This document shows positions 42,493 through 56,486 of a stretch of 64,000 bases of DNA, piece after piece (the stretch's first letter is position 1; every line of letters starts with the position of its first letter). Source of the stretch: Candidimonas sp. SYP-B2681 (lineage in GTDB: Bacteria; Pseudomonadota; Gammaproteobacteria; Burkholderiales; Burkholderiaceae_B); NCBI RefSeq assembly GCF_003971065.1, contig NZ_RYDV01000004.1, positions 124,001 to 188,000 of the forward strand, given 5' to 3'. Made by a program: the position numbers and the translations under genes. The notes beneath the pieces are model-generated. The model saw nothing but the letters and a program-made list of their open reading frames with translations. It was not told the DNA's origin and ran no database searches.

Positions 42493-44934
42493 CTAGTTGC
42501 GAACGGGCTTGCCGGTTTTCAAGATGCCGGCAATGCGCTCCTGGGTTTTGGCTTGAACCAGCAGGCCAAGAAAAGCCTCGCGTTCAAGCTTTAGCATCCA
42601 TGCTTCGTCAACCATCGACCCAGGGTCGACGTCGCCGCCGCATAAAACGTAGGCGACTTTTTCAGCAACGACAAAGTCATATTCCGAGATATACCCGCCC
42701 ACCTCCATATTCAACAGCTGCGCTTTAAGGGTGGCTATGCTATCGCGGCCAGCCACCGGAAAACGTCGGGGCAGTGGCGGACGCCAGCCGCCTTCCGCCA
42801 AGCTGCGTGCCTCGCGAACCGCCACGTAGAGAAGCTCGTGTCGGTTCATGACAACAGGGTCCGAGGCTTGCAGGTAACCCATCTTGCGGGCATCCAAGGC
42901 CGAGCTCGATACTTGCGCACTGGCCACGGCCAAAGCAAACTTTTTAAGAAAGGCCAGCAATGGTGCATCAGGCGCCGCCTCTGCCTGGAGTTCGGCCGCA
43001 CGGCGCGCACAAAACGTCAGCCCCCCCGCCCCCGGCACAAGACCAATGCCCACTTCGACCAAACCAATATAGGTTTCAAAATGGGCTACCCGGCGCGCGC
43101 AATGCACAGCAAGCTCGCATCCACCGCCTAAGGCCAGGCCGCCCACCGCGGCCACCACCGGTATCTGCGCATAACGCAGACGCAAGACCATGTCTTGCAT
43201 TTCGCGTTCGATGGGTTCCACCGCGGCGGCCCCACCCTGCGTGAAAGCGGGCAGCATGGCCTTGAGATCGGCGCCCGCTGAAAAGGGGTCATCGGTCTGG
43301 CCAATGACCAAGGCCTTGAATGATGTTTCGGCCAGGTCAACCGCATGAACAATGCCGCGTACCACGTCAGGGCTAAGCGTGTGCATTTTGGTCTTGAACG
43401 ACACAATCAGCACATCGGTCGGATGGGGCGCAGGCAATGTCCAGCACAGAATCGCATCGTTTTCGTACACCACCTTGGTGTCCACGCTTTCTGTCTCGCC
43501 CACCAAGCGCGGCGCCGCCACCTGACGCTGATACACCGGCAAGGTGCTGCGGCCCTCGAAGCGTTTTTCTTTCGGGTTCCACGAACCGGTCGCCGTATGC
43601 ACACCCCGGGCTTCCCAGACCGGCCCGCGCATGGCCCAATCGGGCAAGGCGGCATTCGACAATGCCTTACCCGCCTTGATGTCCTGGTCGATCCAGGTGG
43701 CGATGTCGTGCCACCCGGCGGCTTGCCAGATTTCAAACGGACCCTGCGTATGGCCGAAGCCCCACTTCATTGCGAGGTCTACCTGCCGCGCGCTATTGGC
43801 GATATCCGCCAGGTGCACCGCGCTGTAATGAAAGCTGTCGCGCAGTACCGCCCATAAAAACTGGGCCTGAGGGTGATCGGAGTCGTGCAACGCCCTGAGC
43901 TTTTTGGCCGGATCACGCTCGGCGAGTATGGCGGCGACGGTGTCGTCGATCTTGGCTTCGGCCGGCACGTATTCCTGCGTGGACGGATCCAGGCGCAGGA
44001 TGGCCTTACCTTGCTTGCGGTAGAACCCGGCGCCGGTTTTCTGCCCAAGGGCGCCATGCTCGATAAGCCCGGAAAGCACCTCAGGCACGCCGAAATGCGC
44101 GTGAAAAGGGTCGCTGGGCAGCTGGTTCTGCATGGTGCGTATGACCAGCGCCAGGGTATCCAGACCTACGACATCGGCCGTTCGAAACGTGCCTGATTTG
44201 GCGCGCCCCAGACGTGTGCCGGTCAATTCGTCGACGAGATCGTAGCTAAGGCCATACTTGCGGGCCTGCTCGAACACCGACAATATGCCGAAGACGCCGA
44301 TGCGGTTGCCGATGAAATTGGGGGTATCTTTGGCCCGCAGCACGCCCTTGCCCAACTGCGATACCAGGAAGGTTTCGACCATATCCAACAGCCGAGGGTC
44401 TGTGTGAGCAGTGGGTATCAGTTCAACCAGCGTCATGTAGCGCGGCGGATTGAAAAAGTGCACGCCGCAAAACCGATGGCGCAGCGATTCGGGCAACGCC
44501 GCGGATAGTTCGGTAATCGACAAGCCGGACGTGTTGCTGGCGATAATGGTGTCGGGTTTCAGCGCGGGCGCCAGCCTATGATAAAGGTCGCGCTTCCAGT
44601 CCAGCCTTTCGGCAATGGCTTCGATGACCAAGTCGCAAGCAGCCAATTGATGCATATCGTCGTCGTAGTTGGCCGGGGTAATCGATGCCGCCAGGTCGGG
44701 GCTACCCAAAGGAGCAGGCTTTAGCCCGGCAAGCTGCGCAATGGCGCGCCTGGCAATGCCATTCTTGTCGCCTTCTTTGGCGGGCAGGTCAAACAGCACA
44801 ACCGGTACGCCCGCATTCACGCAATGTGCAGCGATTTGGGCGCCCATGACTCCTGCACCGCACACCGCCACCTTGCGAATGTGAAATCGCGCGCTATCTG
44901 CGCCGGCTTGTTGACCCGATTGACCAGGCTGCAT
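42493..44934 (-). CDS. 3-hydroxyacyl-CoA dehydrogenase / enoyl-CoA hydratase (FadN-like order)
   Basis: 813-residue multifunctional beta-oxidation protein. The NAD-binding fold comes first (RKVAVCGAGVMGAQIAAHCV at about residues 20-39, then IASNTSGLSITELS and HFFNPPRYMTLVELIPT), and the crotonase domain comes later (SAGADLKAMLPAF, then VGGLALGGGCELAVHCA and GIGLVPGAGG). This order matches FadN, the reverse of E. coli FadB. It hydrates enoyl-CoA and oxidises the 3-hydroxyacyl-CoA; the thiolase downstream completes the cycle. No signal or membrane segment. Confidence 0.92.
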   Translation of the reverse strand: MQPGQSGQQAGADSARFHIRKVAVCGAGVMGAQIAAHCVNAGVPVVLFDLPAKEGDKNGIARRAIAQLAGLKPAPLGSPDLAASITPANYDDDMHQLAACDLVIEAIAERLDWKRDLYHRLAPALKPDTIIASNTSGLSITELSAALPESLRHRFCGVHFFNPPRYMTLVELIPTAHTDPRLLDMVETFLVSQLGKGVLRAKDTPNFIGNRIGVFGILSVFEQARKYGLSYDLVDELTGTRLGRAKSGTFRTADVVGLDTLALVIRTMQNQLPSDPFHAHFGVPEVLSGLIEHGALGQKTGAGFYRKQGKAILRLDPSTQEYVPAEAKIDDTVAAILAERDPAKKLRALHDSDHPQAQFLWAVLRDSFHYSAVHLADIANSARQVDLAMKWGFGHTQGPFEIWQAAGWHDIATWIDQDIKAGKALSNAALPDWAMRGPVWEARGVHTATGSWNPKEKRFEGRSTLPVYQRQVAAPRLVGETESVDTKVVYENDAILCWTLPAPHPTDVLIVSFKTKMHTLSPDVVRGIVHAVDLAETSFKALVIGQTDDPFSAGADLKAMLPAFTQGGAAAVEPIEREMQDMVLRLRYAQIPVVAAVGGLALGGGCELAVHCARRVAHFETYIGLVEVGIGLVPGAGGLTFCARRAAELQAEAAPDAPLLAFLKKFALAVASAQVSSSALDARKMGYLQASDPVVMNRHELLYVAVREARSLAEGGWRPPLPRRFPVAGRDSIATLKAQLLNMEVGGYISEYDFVVAEKVAYVLCGGDVDPGSMVDEAWMLKLEREAFLGLLVQAKTQERIAGILKTGKPVRN

Positions 44935-45072
44935 AGTAATACCCCCTAAAGTAGCAAGCTGTGAATAGAGTAGTTCATTATTTTGCTATGTGCATGCCAT
45001 ACAAGCTGAAGTTCGCGTTCTGCCATGGGGATTAGAATAGCAGTCATCACGCAACCGGAACAGCCGCTTTTT

Positions 45073-45801
45073 ATGGCCAGATTGCCCCGTCTTTACGCAC
45101 CGCATATACCGCAGTTAGTGCAGGCGGAATTCGCCTACCCGCTGGCCGGCCCATCGGATCCCGCCCCGGCGGCCGAACTCGATCGCTTGTTAGGGTGGCT
45201 GCATCAAGACTCGCGCGACCTCGGTGTGGCGGTGCACGGTTGGGTGCTGATGAACGATCGCCTCACATTACTGAATACACCGCCCGACGCACAAAGCCTT
45301 TCCCGACTGATTCAGTCGTTGGGCCGCCGCATGGCGACCGGCATGCGCCACGGACGCGTATTCAATGGCAGGTATCGAAGTGCGCTGGTGGAACCCGGCA
45401 GGTGGGTGATCCCGGCCCTGATATGGCTGGAGTCATTGCCGGTAACCATGCACTATGTCGACAAGGCGGAAAGCTGGCCATGGTCATCTGCCCCAGGGCA
45501 CACCGGGGCAAATACCCGCAACGACGTTATTGTTACCGACCATATGGACTACTGGCAGGACGGCAATACGCCTTTTGCACGGCAGGCCACGTATCGCGAG
45601 CGTATGCACCAGGGTTTGTCGGCCGCGCAACGCTTACGCATTGAGCAGGCGTTGTTTGGCCAATGGGTATTGGGGGAAGCACCCTTCCTGGCCAAGCTCG
45701 AAAGCAGCGCTTCGCGCCGTACTGCGCCCGCCCCAAGAGGCCGGCCGCGCAAAAGCACCGCGTCAGAAAACAAAAACGCCCTGCCGGAGCAGGGCGCTTA
45801 A
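45073..45801 (+). CDS. RAYT-family (TnpA_REP) protein lacking HUH and Tyr catalytic residues
   Basis: 242-residue protein with the framework of REP-associated tyrosine transposases: start MARLPRLYAPHIPQLVQAEF, central GWVLMNDRLTLLNTPPDAQS, FNGRYRSALVEPGRW, WPWSSAPGHTG and a C-terminal GRPRK. Active RAYTs have N-H-x-H-L-L; here the aligned residues are Arg63 and Thr65. The usual catalytic tyrosine (R-Y-I-E-L-N-P) aligns with Trp118. The frame is intact, so I infer a domesticated, non-transposing DNA- or RNA-binding protein. ATG 45073 restores the family start; an earlier ATG at 45025 is possible. It is next to a convergent small gene and gltB. Confidence 0.8.
   Translation: MARLPRLYAPHIPQLVQAEFAYPLAGPSDPAPAAELDRLLGWLHQDSRDLGVAVHGWVLMNDRLTLLNTPPDAQSLSRLIQSLGRRMATGMRHGRVFNGRYRSALVEPGRWVIPALIWLESLPVTMHYVDKAESWPWSSAPGHTGANTRNDVIVTDHMDYWQDGNTPFARQATYRERMHQGLSAAQRLRIEQALFGQWVLGEAPFLAKLESSASRRTAPAPRGRPRKSTASENKNALPEQGA
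45767..45796 (-). terminator. Rho-independent terminator of the 61-codon gene, inside the RAYT-like gene end
   Basis: CGCCCTGC-cgga-GCAGGGCG (45777-45796) is a perfect 8-bp stem with a tetraloop. Read on the minus strand it is followed by TTTTTGTTTT, a good terminator 19 bp after the small gene's stop. It overlaps the last codons of the convergent RAYT-like gene. Confidence 0.75.
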
Positions 45802-45815
45802 CTACCCGTAGCGCG

Positions 45816-46001
45816 TTATACGCGCACTTTCGAGCCAAAGAAAACCGCCCCCATACCACCATCAAGCTTGTGGTCGTTGTGGTTGGTTTCCTGGCCTGCC
45901 CGTTGCAAGCGTGCCGCCCTTTCGCGATTCACTGCCCATTTTTTTAGCAGTATCCGTGGCTTTCGCAGACCTGGAATTGAAGCTAGCGTCTTAAAGATCA
46001 T
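45816..46001 (-). CDS. Small basic protein of unknown function (61 aa)
   Basis: Sixty-one residues, MIFKTLASIPGLRKPRILLK onward, strongly basic in the first half with a KKWAVNRERAARLQR helix and a C-terminal GGMGAVFFGSKVRV. Support for a real gene: AGGAG six bases before the ATG, a promoter-like TTGCTT-17-ATAATT upstream, and a perfect terminator just after the stop. No signal peptide or membrane helix is evident. I do not recognise the family. It sits between a RAYT-like gene and gltB, on the opposite strand to both. Confidence 0.65.
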   Translation of the reverse strand: MIFKTLASIPGLRKPRILLKKWAVNRERAARLQRAGQETNHNDHKLDGGMGAVFFGSKVRV

Positions 46002-46041
46002 TTTTTTCTCCTTTTATAATCAATGAATTAAGTGCGTCCCC

Positions 46042-46070
46042 AATTATGACATAGATATATTTATAAGCAA
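46042..46070 (-). promoter_or_regulatory. Promoter of the 61-codon gene
   Basis: On the minus strand, TTGCTT (46070-46065) and ATAATT (46047-46042) are separated by 17 bp, about 40 bp upstream of the ATG. The region 46002-46233 is AT-rich and must also hold the gltB promoter on the plus strand; no other gene is visible there. Confidence 0.5.
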
Positions 46071-46233
46071 ATAAAAAGGGACGTACCCCACATTTTCCGC
46101 TTGTAAAAGTGAATTTTCAGCAGTATCTTTTCCCTACTGCAGTGCACCAAAGCACCTTTTCTGGTGTCCGGGCGGGTCTTGCCCACGACCGCAGGCTTGT
46201 CTTAACCCGTGTCAATCGACCTACGAGTCCCTT

Positions 46234-51021
<4,788 letters not shown>

Positions 51022-51030
51022 GGAAAAAAA

Positions 51031-52494
51031 ATGGGCAAAGTCACCGGCTTTCTTGAATTTCAACGCGTGAAAGAAACCTACGAGGCACCACTAAAACGGG
51101 TAAAGCACTGGCACGAGTTCATTCGTACGCTCGACGACAGCGAGGCCAGGCAGCAGGGGGCTCGCTGCATGGATTGCGGCATCCCGTTTTGTACCAGCGG
51201 ATGCCCGGTCAACAACATCATTCCCGACTGGAATGACTTGGTCTATCGGCAAGACTGGCACACGGCACTGGACGTTCTGCACTCCACCAATAATTTTCCG
51301 GAGTTCACCGGTCGCGTATGCCCAGCTCCTTGCGAAGCCGCCTGTACGCTGAACATCAATGACGACCCGGTGGGCATCAAGTCCATCGAACACGCCATTA
51401 TCGACAAGGGCTGGGCCGAAGGCTGGGTGGTTCCGGTTCCTCCATTGCGCAAAACCGGCAAGAAGATCGCCGTCGTAGGTTCCGGCCCCGCCGGGCTTGC
51501 TTGCGCGCAGCAATTGGCACGTGCCGGACACTCCGTAACGGTATTTGAAAAGAGCAATCGCATCGGCGGCCTTCTGCGCTATGGAATTCCCGATTTCAAG
51601 TTGGAAAAGTTTCACATTGATCGCCGCCTGGCGCAAATGGAAGCCGAAGGCGTTGAATTTTGTCCATCTACCTATGTGGGCGCTGCCGAACACGCGGAAG
51701 AGGGCCTGAACACGCGCACCCCTGAATCACTACAGGAAGAATTCGACGCCGTCGTCCTGACCGGCGGCGCCGAAGACCCGCGCGATTTACCGGTGCCGGG
51801 GCGCGAACTGAAGGGCATTCACTTTGCCATGGACTTCTTGCGTCAGCAAAACAAGGCATGCAACGGCGATCGCGTCAGTAAGCAGATTACCGCCAAGGAC
51901 AAGCACGTGATTGTGATTGGCGGTGGCGATACCGGCTCGGACTGCGTGGGGACCAGCAACCGCCAGGGCGCGGCGTCGGTCATGCAATTCGAACTTATGT
52001 CCAAATTGCCCGTAACGGAAGACAAAGAACTTACCTGGCCATACTGGCCCGCCAAGTTGCGCTCCTCCTCGTCCCACGAAGAGGGCTGCGAACGCGACTG
52101 GGCCGTAGCGACCAAAACATTCGAGGGCAAGAACGGCAAGGTCGAGAAGCTGGTTGCCGTGCGGGTGGAGTGGTTCAAGGACAAGGCCACCGGCCAAATG
52201 AAGATGCGTGAAGTGGAAGGCTCGCAGTTTGAGCTTCCTGCCGACCTGGTGCTCTTGGCTATGGGATTCGTCTCGCCAGTGAAGCACATACTTGACGCCT
52301 TCGGTGTAGAGTTGGACCCGCGTGGCAACGCCCGTGCGAACACCGACGACTACGTTACCAACGTCGCAAAGGTTTTCGCCGCCGGCGATATGCGCCGCGG
52401 TCAATCACTGATCGTATGGGCGATACGGGAAGGTCGCCAGTGTGCACGCTCGGTCGATGAATTCCTGATGGGAAGCAGCACCCTGCCGCGGTAA
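51031..52494 (+). CDS. gltD: Glutamate synthase (NADPH), small subunit
   Basis: 487-residue GOGAT beta subunit that passes NADPH electrons through FAD and iron-sulfur centres to GltB. The N-terminal cysteine-rich segment [14 protein letters not shown], with CPAPCEAAC, binds two 4Fe-4S clusters. The FAD fold is [20 protein letters not shown], and the NADPH fold [20 protein letters not shown]. The end [19 protein letters not shown] is typical. It begins 9 bp after gltB with AGGA upstream, in one operon. Confidence 0.97.
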   Translation: MGKVTGFLEFQRVKETYEAPLKRVKHWHEFIRTLDDSEARQQGARCMDCGIPFCTSGCPVNNIIPDWNDLVYRQDWHTALDVLHSTNNFPEFTGRVCPAPCEAACTLNINDDPVGIKSIEHAIIDKGWAEGWVVPVPPLRKTGKKIAVVGSGPAGLACAQQLARAGHSVTVFEKSNRIGGLLRYGIPDFKLEKFHIDRRLAQMEAEGVEFCPSTYVGAAEHAEEGLNTRTPESLQEEFDAVVLTGGAEDPRDLPVPGRELKGIHFAMDFLRQQNKACNGDRVSKQITAKDKHVIVIGGGDTGSDCVGTSNRQGAASVMQFELMSKLPVTEDKELTWPYWPAKLRSSSSHEEGCERDWAVATKTFEGKNGKVEKLVAVRVEWFKDKATGQMKMREVEGSQFELPADLVLLAMGFVSPVKHILDAFGVELDPRGNARANTDDYVTNVAKVFAAGDMRRGQSLIVWAIREGRQCARSVDEFLMGSSTLPR

Positions 52495-52520
52495 AAACAG
52501 TGCAGTCAAGCAGACAGGAG

Positions 52521-52545
52521 CGCCCCGGGCATATTCCCCGGGGCG
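52521..52545. terminator. Strong GC hairpin between gltD and mlaF
   Basis: CGCCCCGGG-catattc-CCCGGGGCG is a perfect 9-bp stem 27 bp after the gltD stop. There is no following T-run, so it may end the gltBD transcript in a Rho-assisted way or protect the 3' end. Confidence 0.5.
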
Positions 52546-52603
52546 TAAAGCATCTGAGCGCAAAAGGCTACAATGCACAGCTTATCGTCAGGCTTTAGCC
52601 CTT

Positions 52604-53431
52604 ATGAATCCATCAAATTCTGCTGATCCTATTGTCAAGTTCGCCGACGTTGCCTTGGGCTACGGCGACTTCACCGTATTGCAAGGCATCGATATCGAGG
52701 TCCGGCGCGGACAGGTCGTCGCCATGATGGGCGGCTCGGGTTCAGGCAAGACCACCCTGTTGCGCGCAGCCACCGGGCAAATTACCGCCCAACGGGGCAC
52801 TATCAACATATTTGGCCGCGACCTGGCCAACATATCCGACACCGAGCTGCGCGAACTGCGCCAGTGCATGGGCGTGCTGTTCCAGCAAGGCGCTTTGTTT
52901 ACCGATTTGAACGTTTTCGAGAACGTGGCCTTCCCCTTGCGTGAACATACCGAGGTATCGGAAAGCCAGATTATTGAACGGGTGCTCGACAAGCTCGACG
53001 CCGTCGGCCTGCGCGCGGCGGCCCACCTTAACATTTCCGAGGTATCAGGCGGCATGGCCCGGCGCGTGGCGCTGGCACGCGCCATCGTGCTCGAGCCCGA
53101 ACTGATCCTGTACGACGAACCCTTTGCCGGACTGGACCCGATCTCGTTGGGCATTACTGCGCAATTAATACGCAGCCTTACCGACAGGCTCAATTGTGCG
53201 TCGGTACTGATTACCCACGACGTGGCCGAATCGTTCCTGATCGCCGATCAGGTATATATGGTGGGTCAGGGTACGCTGATTGCCCAAGGCACACCTAAAG
53301 AGCTGTCGACCTCGCAAGACGCTTACGTACGCCAATTCCTGAATGGTGAACCCGACGGGCCGATCGCTTTTCATTACCCCACTTCACCTGCTTTCACGAA
53401 GTGGCTGGAACAAACTACGGGCCGCCCATGA
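52604..53431 (+). CDS. mlaF: Phospholipid transport ABC ATPase MlaF
   Basis: 275-residue ATPase of the MlaFEDB complex, which moves phospholipid between inner and outer membrane to keep outer-leaflet asymmetry. Walker A is [10 protein letters not shown]-loop [10 protein letters not shown], signature [20 protein letters not shown], Walker [13 protein letters not shown] and H-loop [10 protein letters not shown]. It starts 109 bp after gltD and overlaps mlaE by 4 bp. Confidence 0.94.
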   Translation: MNPSNSADPIVKFADVALGYGDFTVLQGIDIEVRRGQVVAMMGGSGSGKTTLLRAATGQITAQRGTINIFGRDLANISDTELRELRQCMGVLFQQGALFTDLNVFENVAFPLREHTEVSESQIIERVLDKLDAVGLRAAAHLNISEVSGGMARRVALARAIVLEPELILYDEPFAGLDPISLGITAQLIRSLTDRLNCASVLITHDVAESFLIADQVYMVGQGTLIAQGTPKELSTSQDAYVRQFLNGEPDGPIAFHYPTSPAFTKWLEQTTGRP

Positions 53432-54216
53432 CATCCCCTGTTCAATCCATTACTGCGCTAGGCGGAAAAGTGCGACGAGGCATTGTCGGCCTGGGCGCAT
53501 TCATGCGCCTGGCCGGCGCCATCCTGGCACGCAGCGGAATCGCCCTTAAGCGACCTGGCCTGGTATCGAAGCAAATCCACTTTATCGGCAATTATTCGCT
53601 GTTGATTATTGCCGTATCGGGGCTGTTCGTAGGCTTCGTATTAGGCCTGCAAGGCTATTACACCTTGACACGTTACGGTTCAGAAGAGGCCTTGGGATTG
53701 CTGGTGGCATTGTCGCTTACTCGGGAACTTGGGCCAGTGGTCACTGCCTTGCTGTTCGCCGGGCGGGCGGGCACGTCGCTCACCGCCGAAATAGGGCTGA
53801 TGAAAGCAGGCGAGCAACTGGCCGCCATGGAAGTCATGGCGGTCGATCCCATAAGCCGGGTACTGGTGCCGCGCTTTTGGGGTGGTGTCATCGCGATGCC
53901 CATACTGGCCGCCGTATTTTCAATGGTTGGGATACTGGGTGGATGGATTGTAGGGGTCGTGCTTATCGGCGTAGACCCCGGCGTTTTCTGGTCACAGATG
54001 CAGGGCGGCGTTGACGTTGTCAAAGACATCTTGAACGGTGTCATCAAGAGCGTGGTGTTTGGCATAGCCGTCACGCTTATTGCCCTGCACGCAGGGTGGA
54101 CCGCCAAACCGACTCCGGAAGGCGTGTCCCGAGCTACCACGCGCACGGTGGTAGCGGGCTCGCTGGTTGTGCTGGGACTAGACTTTGTGCTTACCGCGCT
54201 GATGTTCAGCAATTAA
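53428..54216 (+). CDS. mlaE: Phospholipid transport permease MlaE
   Basis: 262-residue inner-membrane permease with about five helices. The family core is [44 protein letters not shown] (residues around 100-125) and [18 protein letters not shown] use ATG 53428, which overlaps the mlaF stop by 4 bp; a start at 53401 would lie inside mlaF. It partners MlaF and MlaD. Confidence 0.94.
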   Translation: MTSPVQSITALGGKVRRGIVGLGAFMRLAGAILARSGIALKRPGLVSKQIHFIGNYSLLIIAVSGLFVGFVLGLQGYYTLTRYGSEEALGLLVALSLTRELGPVVTALLFAGRAGTSLTAEIGLMKAGEQLAAMEVMAVDPISRVLVPRFWGGVIAMPILAAVFSMVGILGGWIVGVVLIGVDPGVFWSQMQGGVDVVKDILNGVIKSVVFGIAVTLIALHAGWTAKPTPEGVSRATTRTVVAGSLVVLGLDFVLTALMFSN

Positions 54217-54235
54217 CGATATAGACGGATCAATC

Positions 54236-54808
54236 ATGACGCGTGAAAAAACCGATTTCTGGGTAGGCCTGTTCGTTGTATTAGGCGCCATGGCCCTGGT
54301 GTTTCTGGCTTTGCAAGCCGGTAATATGAATTCCTTTTCCTTTGCTCCCACCTACAAGGTGCAGGCGCATTTCGATAATCTGGGCGGCCTGAAAGTGCGT
54401 GCCCCGGTTAAAAGCAGCGGCGTGGTGGTTGGCCGTGTGGCCAGCATCGGGTTCGATAACGAACGCTTTCAGGCGGTTGCCACGCTTGAACTGGAACAAC
54501 AATACAACTTCCCCAGCGATTCGTCGGCGTCTATCCTGACCTCGGGTTTACTGGGCGAGCAATACATTGGCCTGACCCCAGGGGGCGAGGACAAAATGCT
54601 CGAACAAAATAGCGAAATTCAATACACGCAAAGCGCCGTAGTGCTGGAAGAACTGATCAGCAAATTTCTTTACAGTTCGGCCAGCAACCAGGGTACAGCA
54701 TCAAGCGACCCAGCGGCTGCGCCGCCAGTGTCGACGGAACACAACAGCATAAAACCAGATGTTACAGCAGGCCCCGAATCGATCCCTGCACCCGCATCAA
54801 AACCCTAA
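54236..54808 (+). CDS. mlaD: MCE-domain phospholipid-binding protein MlaD
   Basis: 190-residue protein anchored by one N-terminal helix (FWVGLFVVLGAMALVFLALQ) with a periplasmic MCE domain: YKVQAHFDNLGGLKVRAPVK and VVVGRVASIGFDNERFQAVA. MlaD forms a hexameric ring over MlaE that handles lipid. The C-terminal 50 residues are Ala/Pro/Ser-rich and probably disordered. Nineteen bp after mlaE. Confidence 0.93.
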   Translation: MTREKTDFWVGLFVVLGAMALVFLALQAGNMNSFSFAPTYKVQAHFDNLGGLKVRAPVKSSGVVVGRVASIGFDNERFQAVATLELEQQYNFPSDSSASILTSGLLGEQYIGLTPGGEDKMLEQNSEIQYTQSAVVLEELISKFLYSSASNQGTASSDPAAAPPVSTEHNSIKPDVTAGPESIPAPASKP

Positions 54809-54865
54809 AATAGAGAATGGATGTCTACAATCTGTAGCCATTGCCAAAAAAGCTGAAAAAAAGCC

Positions 54866-55714
54866 ATGACTTACATTTCTACCCCGGCCCGCACGTCCAG
54901 CGGACGGTTTGTCCGTCTCGCGGCGTTGCTGGGCGCCACGTCTCTCGCGGTGGGCTGTGCCTCGGTAAGCCATTCCAACCCTGACGATCCCTGGGAAAGT
55001 TACAACCGCGGCATGTACACGTTCAACGATACGGTAGACCGTGCACTGCTAAAACCCATTGCCGTCGGCTACGACACCATTACGCCCCAGCCGGTGCAAA
55101 CCTGTATTCATAACATTTTCAATAACGTCGCCGACGTCTGGTCTGCGGCAAACAGTTTCCTGCAAGGTCAGGGACATGACTTTGTCAACACACTAGGCCG
55201 TGTGCTGTTTAATTCAACCATGGGGTTAGGCGGCTGTATCGACGTTGCCTCGATGAATGGTTCGCGCCGCATTCAGAACGATTTCGGTGTAACGCTGGGC
55301 GTCTGGGGCTTCAGTTCCGGTCCTTATGTTGTACTACCTTTCCTGGGGCCAAGCTCGCTACGCGACGGCACGGCCACACTGGGAACGATCGCCGTCGGCA
55401 TTTCGCCTATCACCCCGGTATTCGAGATGGATAATATTCCCTTGCGCAATTCGATCATCGGCTTGTATGCCGTCGACACTCGCGCAAGCCTTCTTGATGC
55501 CGATAAACTCGTCAACCAAGTTGCCCTTGATCGTTACAGCTTTATTCGCGATGCCTACATGCAACGCCGCAAAGCACTGGTCAACAGCCGCCGCGCCGAC
55601 GTGAGCGTGCCCGACTACACTAAGGACAACCTCCCGGACTACTCGGACGACGAGGACCCTGCCGCTGCACCCCCAGCGCCATCGAACGATCCTGCTGCCA
55701 AGGCAGCACAGTAA
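54866..55714 (+). CDS. mlaA: Outer-membrane lipoprotein MlaA (VacJ)
   Basis: 282-residue lipoprotein. The signal ends in the lipobox LAVGC with lipidation at Cys31. The VacJ domain begins DPWESYNRGMYTFNDTVDRA and continues with VADVWSAANSFLQGQ, FNSTMGLGGCIDVASM and GPYVVLPFLGPSSLRDG. It removes phospholipid from the outer leaflet and hands it to MlaC. In E. coli the gene is unlinked; here it is embedded in the mla cluster. The C-terminus is an acidic, Pro/Ala-rich tail. Confidence 0.93.
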   Translation: MTYISTPARTSSGRFVRLAALLGATSLAVGCASVSHSNPDDPWESYNRGMYTFNDTVDRALLKPIAVGYDTITPQPVQTCIHNIFNNVADVWSAANSFLQGQGHDFVNTLGRVLFNSTMGLGGCIDVASMNGSRRIQNDFGVTLGVWGFSSGPYVVLPFLGPSSLRDGTATLGTIAVGISPITPVFEMDNIPLRNSIIGLYAVDTRASLLDADKLVNQVALDRYSFIRDAYMQRRKALVNSRRADVSVPDYTKDNLPDYSDDEDPAAAPPAPSNDPAAKAAQ

Positions 55715-55732
55715 TGAGGACCTAATTACTCT

Positions 55733-56380
55733 ATGTTCAAGACTTTCAGTACACTTTTAAGCGCACGGCGTCTGCTGGGCGCAAGCTTTCTATGCCTGGC
55801 AGGCCTCGCCATGGGTAGCGCCCACGCCCAAGACTCTGCCATATCCGGCAAGTCGCCCAGCGATTTCGTCCAGACCGTTGCCAATAACGCGCTAGACGCC
55901 ATCAAGAGAGATCAGGCCGTTAAGGCGGGCGATCTGGTCAAAATCAATCAGGTCGTCAACCAGTATGTACTGCCCTACGTCAATCTGGAAAAGACGACGC
56001 GTCTGGCTGCAGGCCGTCACTGGCGCACTGCCACTCCCAAGCAGCAACAGGAACTGGTTCAGGCCTTCAAAGGCACGCTTATCCGCACTTACAGCGGCGC
56101 GTTTACCAAAGTAGACCAGAGATCTTCCTTTGCCATGCTGCCGTTCCGCGGTGATATCAATGCTTCCGATCTGGTGGTGCGCTCAACGCTGTCGCAGGCT
56201 AACGGGCCTGCCGTCGGCATAGACTATCGCCTGGAAAAGACGCCTCAGGGCTGGAAAATCTACGACTTGAACGTGGAAGGCATCTGGCTGATTCAGAATT
56301 ATCGCAACCAGTTTGCCCAGCAAATTTCCCAAAATGGCGTCGATGGCCTGATCGCGGCACTGAATCAACGCAACCAGTAA
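55733..56380 (+). CDS. mlaC: Periplasmic phospholipid shuttle MlaC
   Basis: 215-residue periplasmic protein, signal peptide ending near GSAHAQ. The Tol-Tol/Ttg2D fold is recognisable from QYVLPYVNLEKTTRLAAGRH, QQELVQAFKGTLIRTYSGA and WKIYDLNVEGIWLIQNYRNQ. It carries lipid between MlaA and MlaFED. It follows mlaA by 18 bp. The usual mlaB (STAS) gene that follows mlaC elsewhere is not found before the next gene. Confidence 0.93.
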   Translation: MFKTFSTLLSARRLLGASFLCLAGLAMGSAHAQDSAISGKSPSDFVQTVANNALDAIKRDQAVKAGDLVKINQVVNQYVLPYVNLEKTTRLAAGRHWRTATPKQQQELVQAFKGTLIRTYSGAFTKVDQRSSFAMLPFRGDINASDLVVRSTLSQANGPAVGIDYRLEKTPQGWKIYDLNVEGIWLIQNYRNQFAQQISQNGVDGLIAALNQRNQ

Positions 56381-56400
56381 GCCACACGCTGCACCAGGGC

Positions 56401-56434
56401 GGACCAGGGGCTAAACGCCCATAAGCGCTGGTCC
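56401..56434 (+). terminator. Hairpin downstream of mlaC
   Basis: GGACCAG (56401-56407) pairs perfectly with CTGGTCC (56428-56434), with GGG-CCC pairing inside. It lies 20 bp after the mlaC stop and precedes the T-tailed terminator at 56448-56480. Confidence 0.45.
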
Positions 56435-56447
56435 GACCTATAATACG

Positions 56448-56480
56448 AGGCTTGGCTTAATCATGAGCCAGGCTTTTTTT
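56448..56480 (+). terminator. Rho-independent terminator ending the mla transcript
   Basis: Stem AGGCTTGGCT / AGCCAGGCTT with an 8-base loop (one mismatch, one wobble) is followed by an unbroken run of seven T. It ends just before the next ABC gene, whose start I therefore place downstream at 56487. Confidence 0.65.
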
Positions 56481-56486
56481 ATTGCT

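Noticed and set aside
45025-45072. Upstream start for the RAYT-like gene
   Set aside because: The 16 extra residues do not match the family, whose members begin with the M-A-R-L-P-R text found at 45073.
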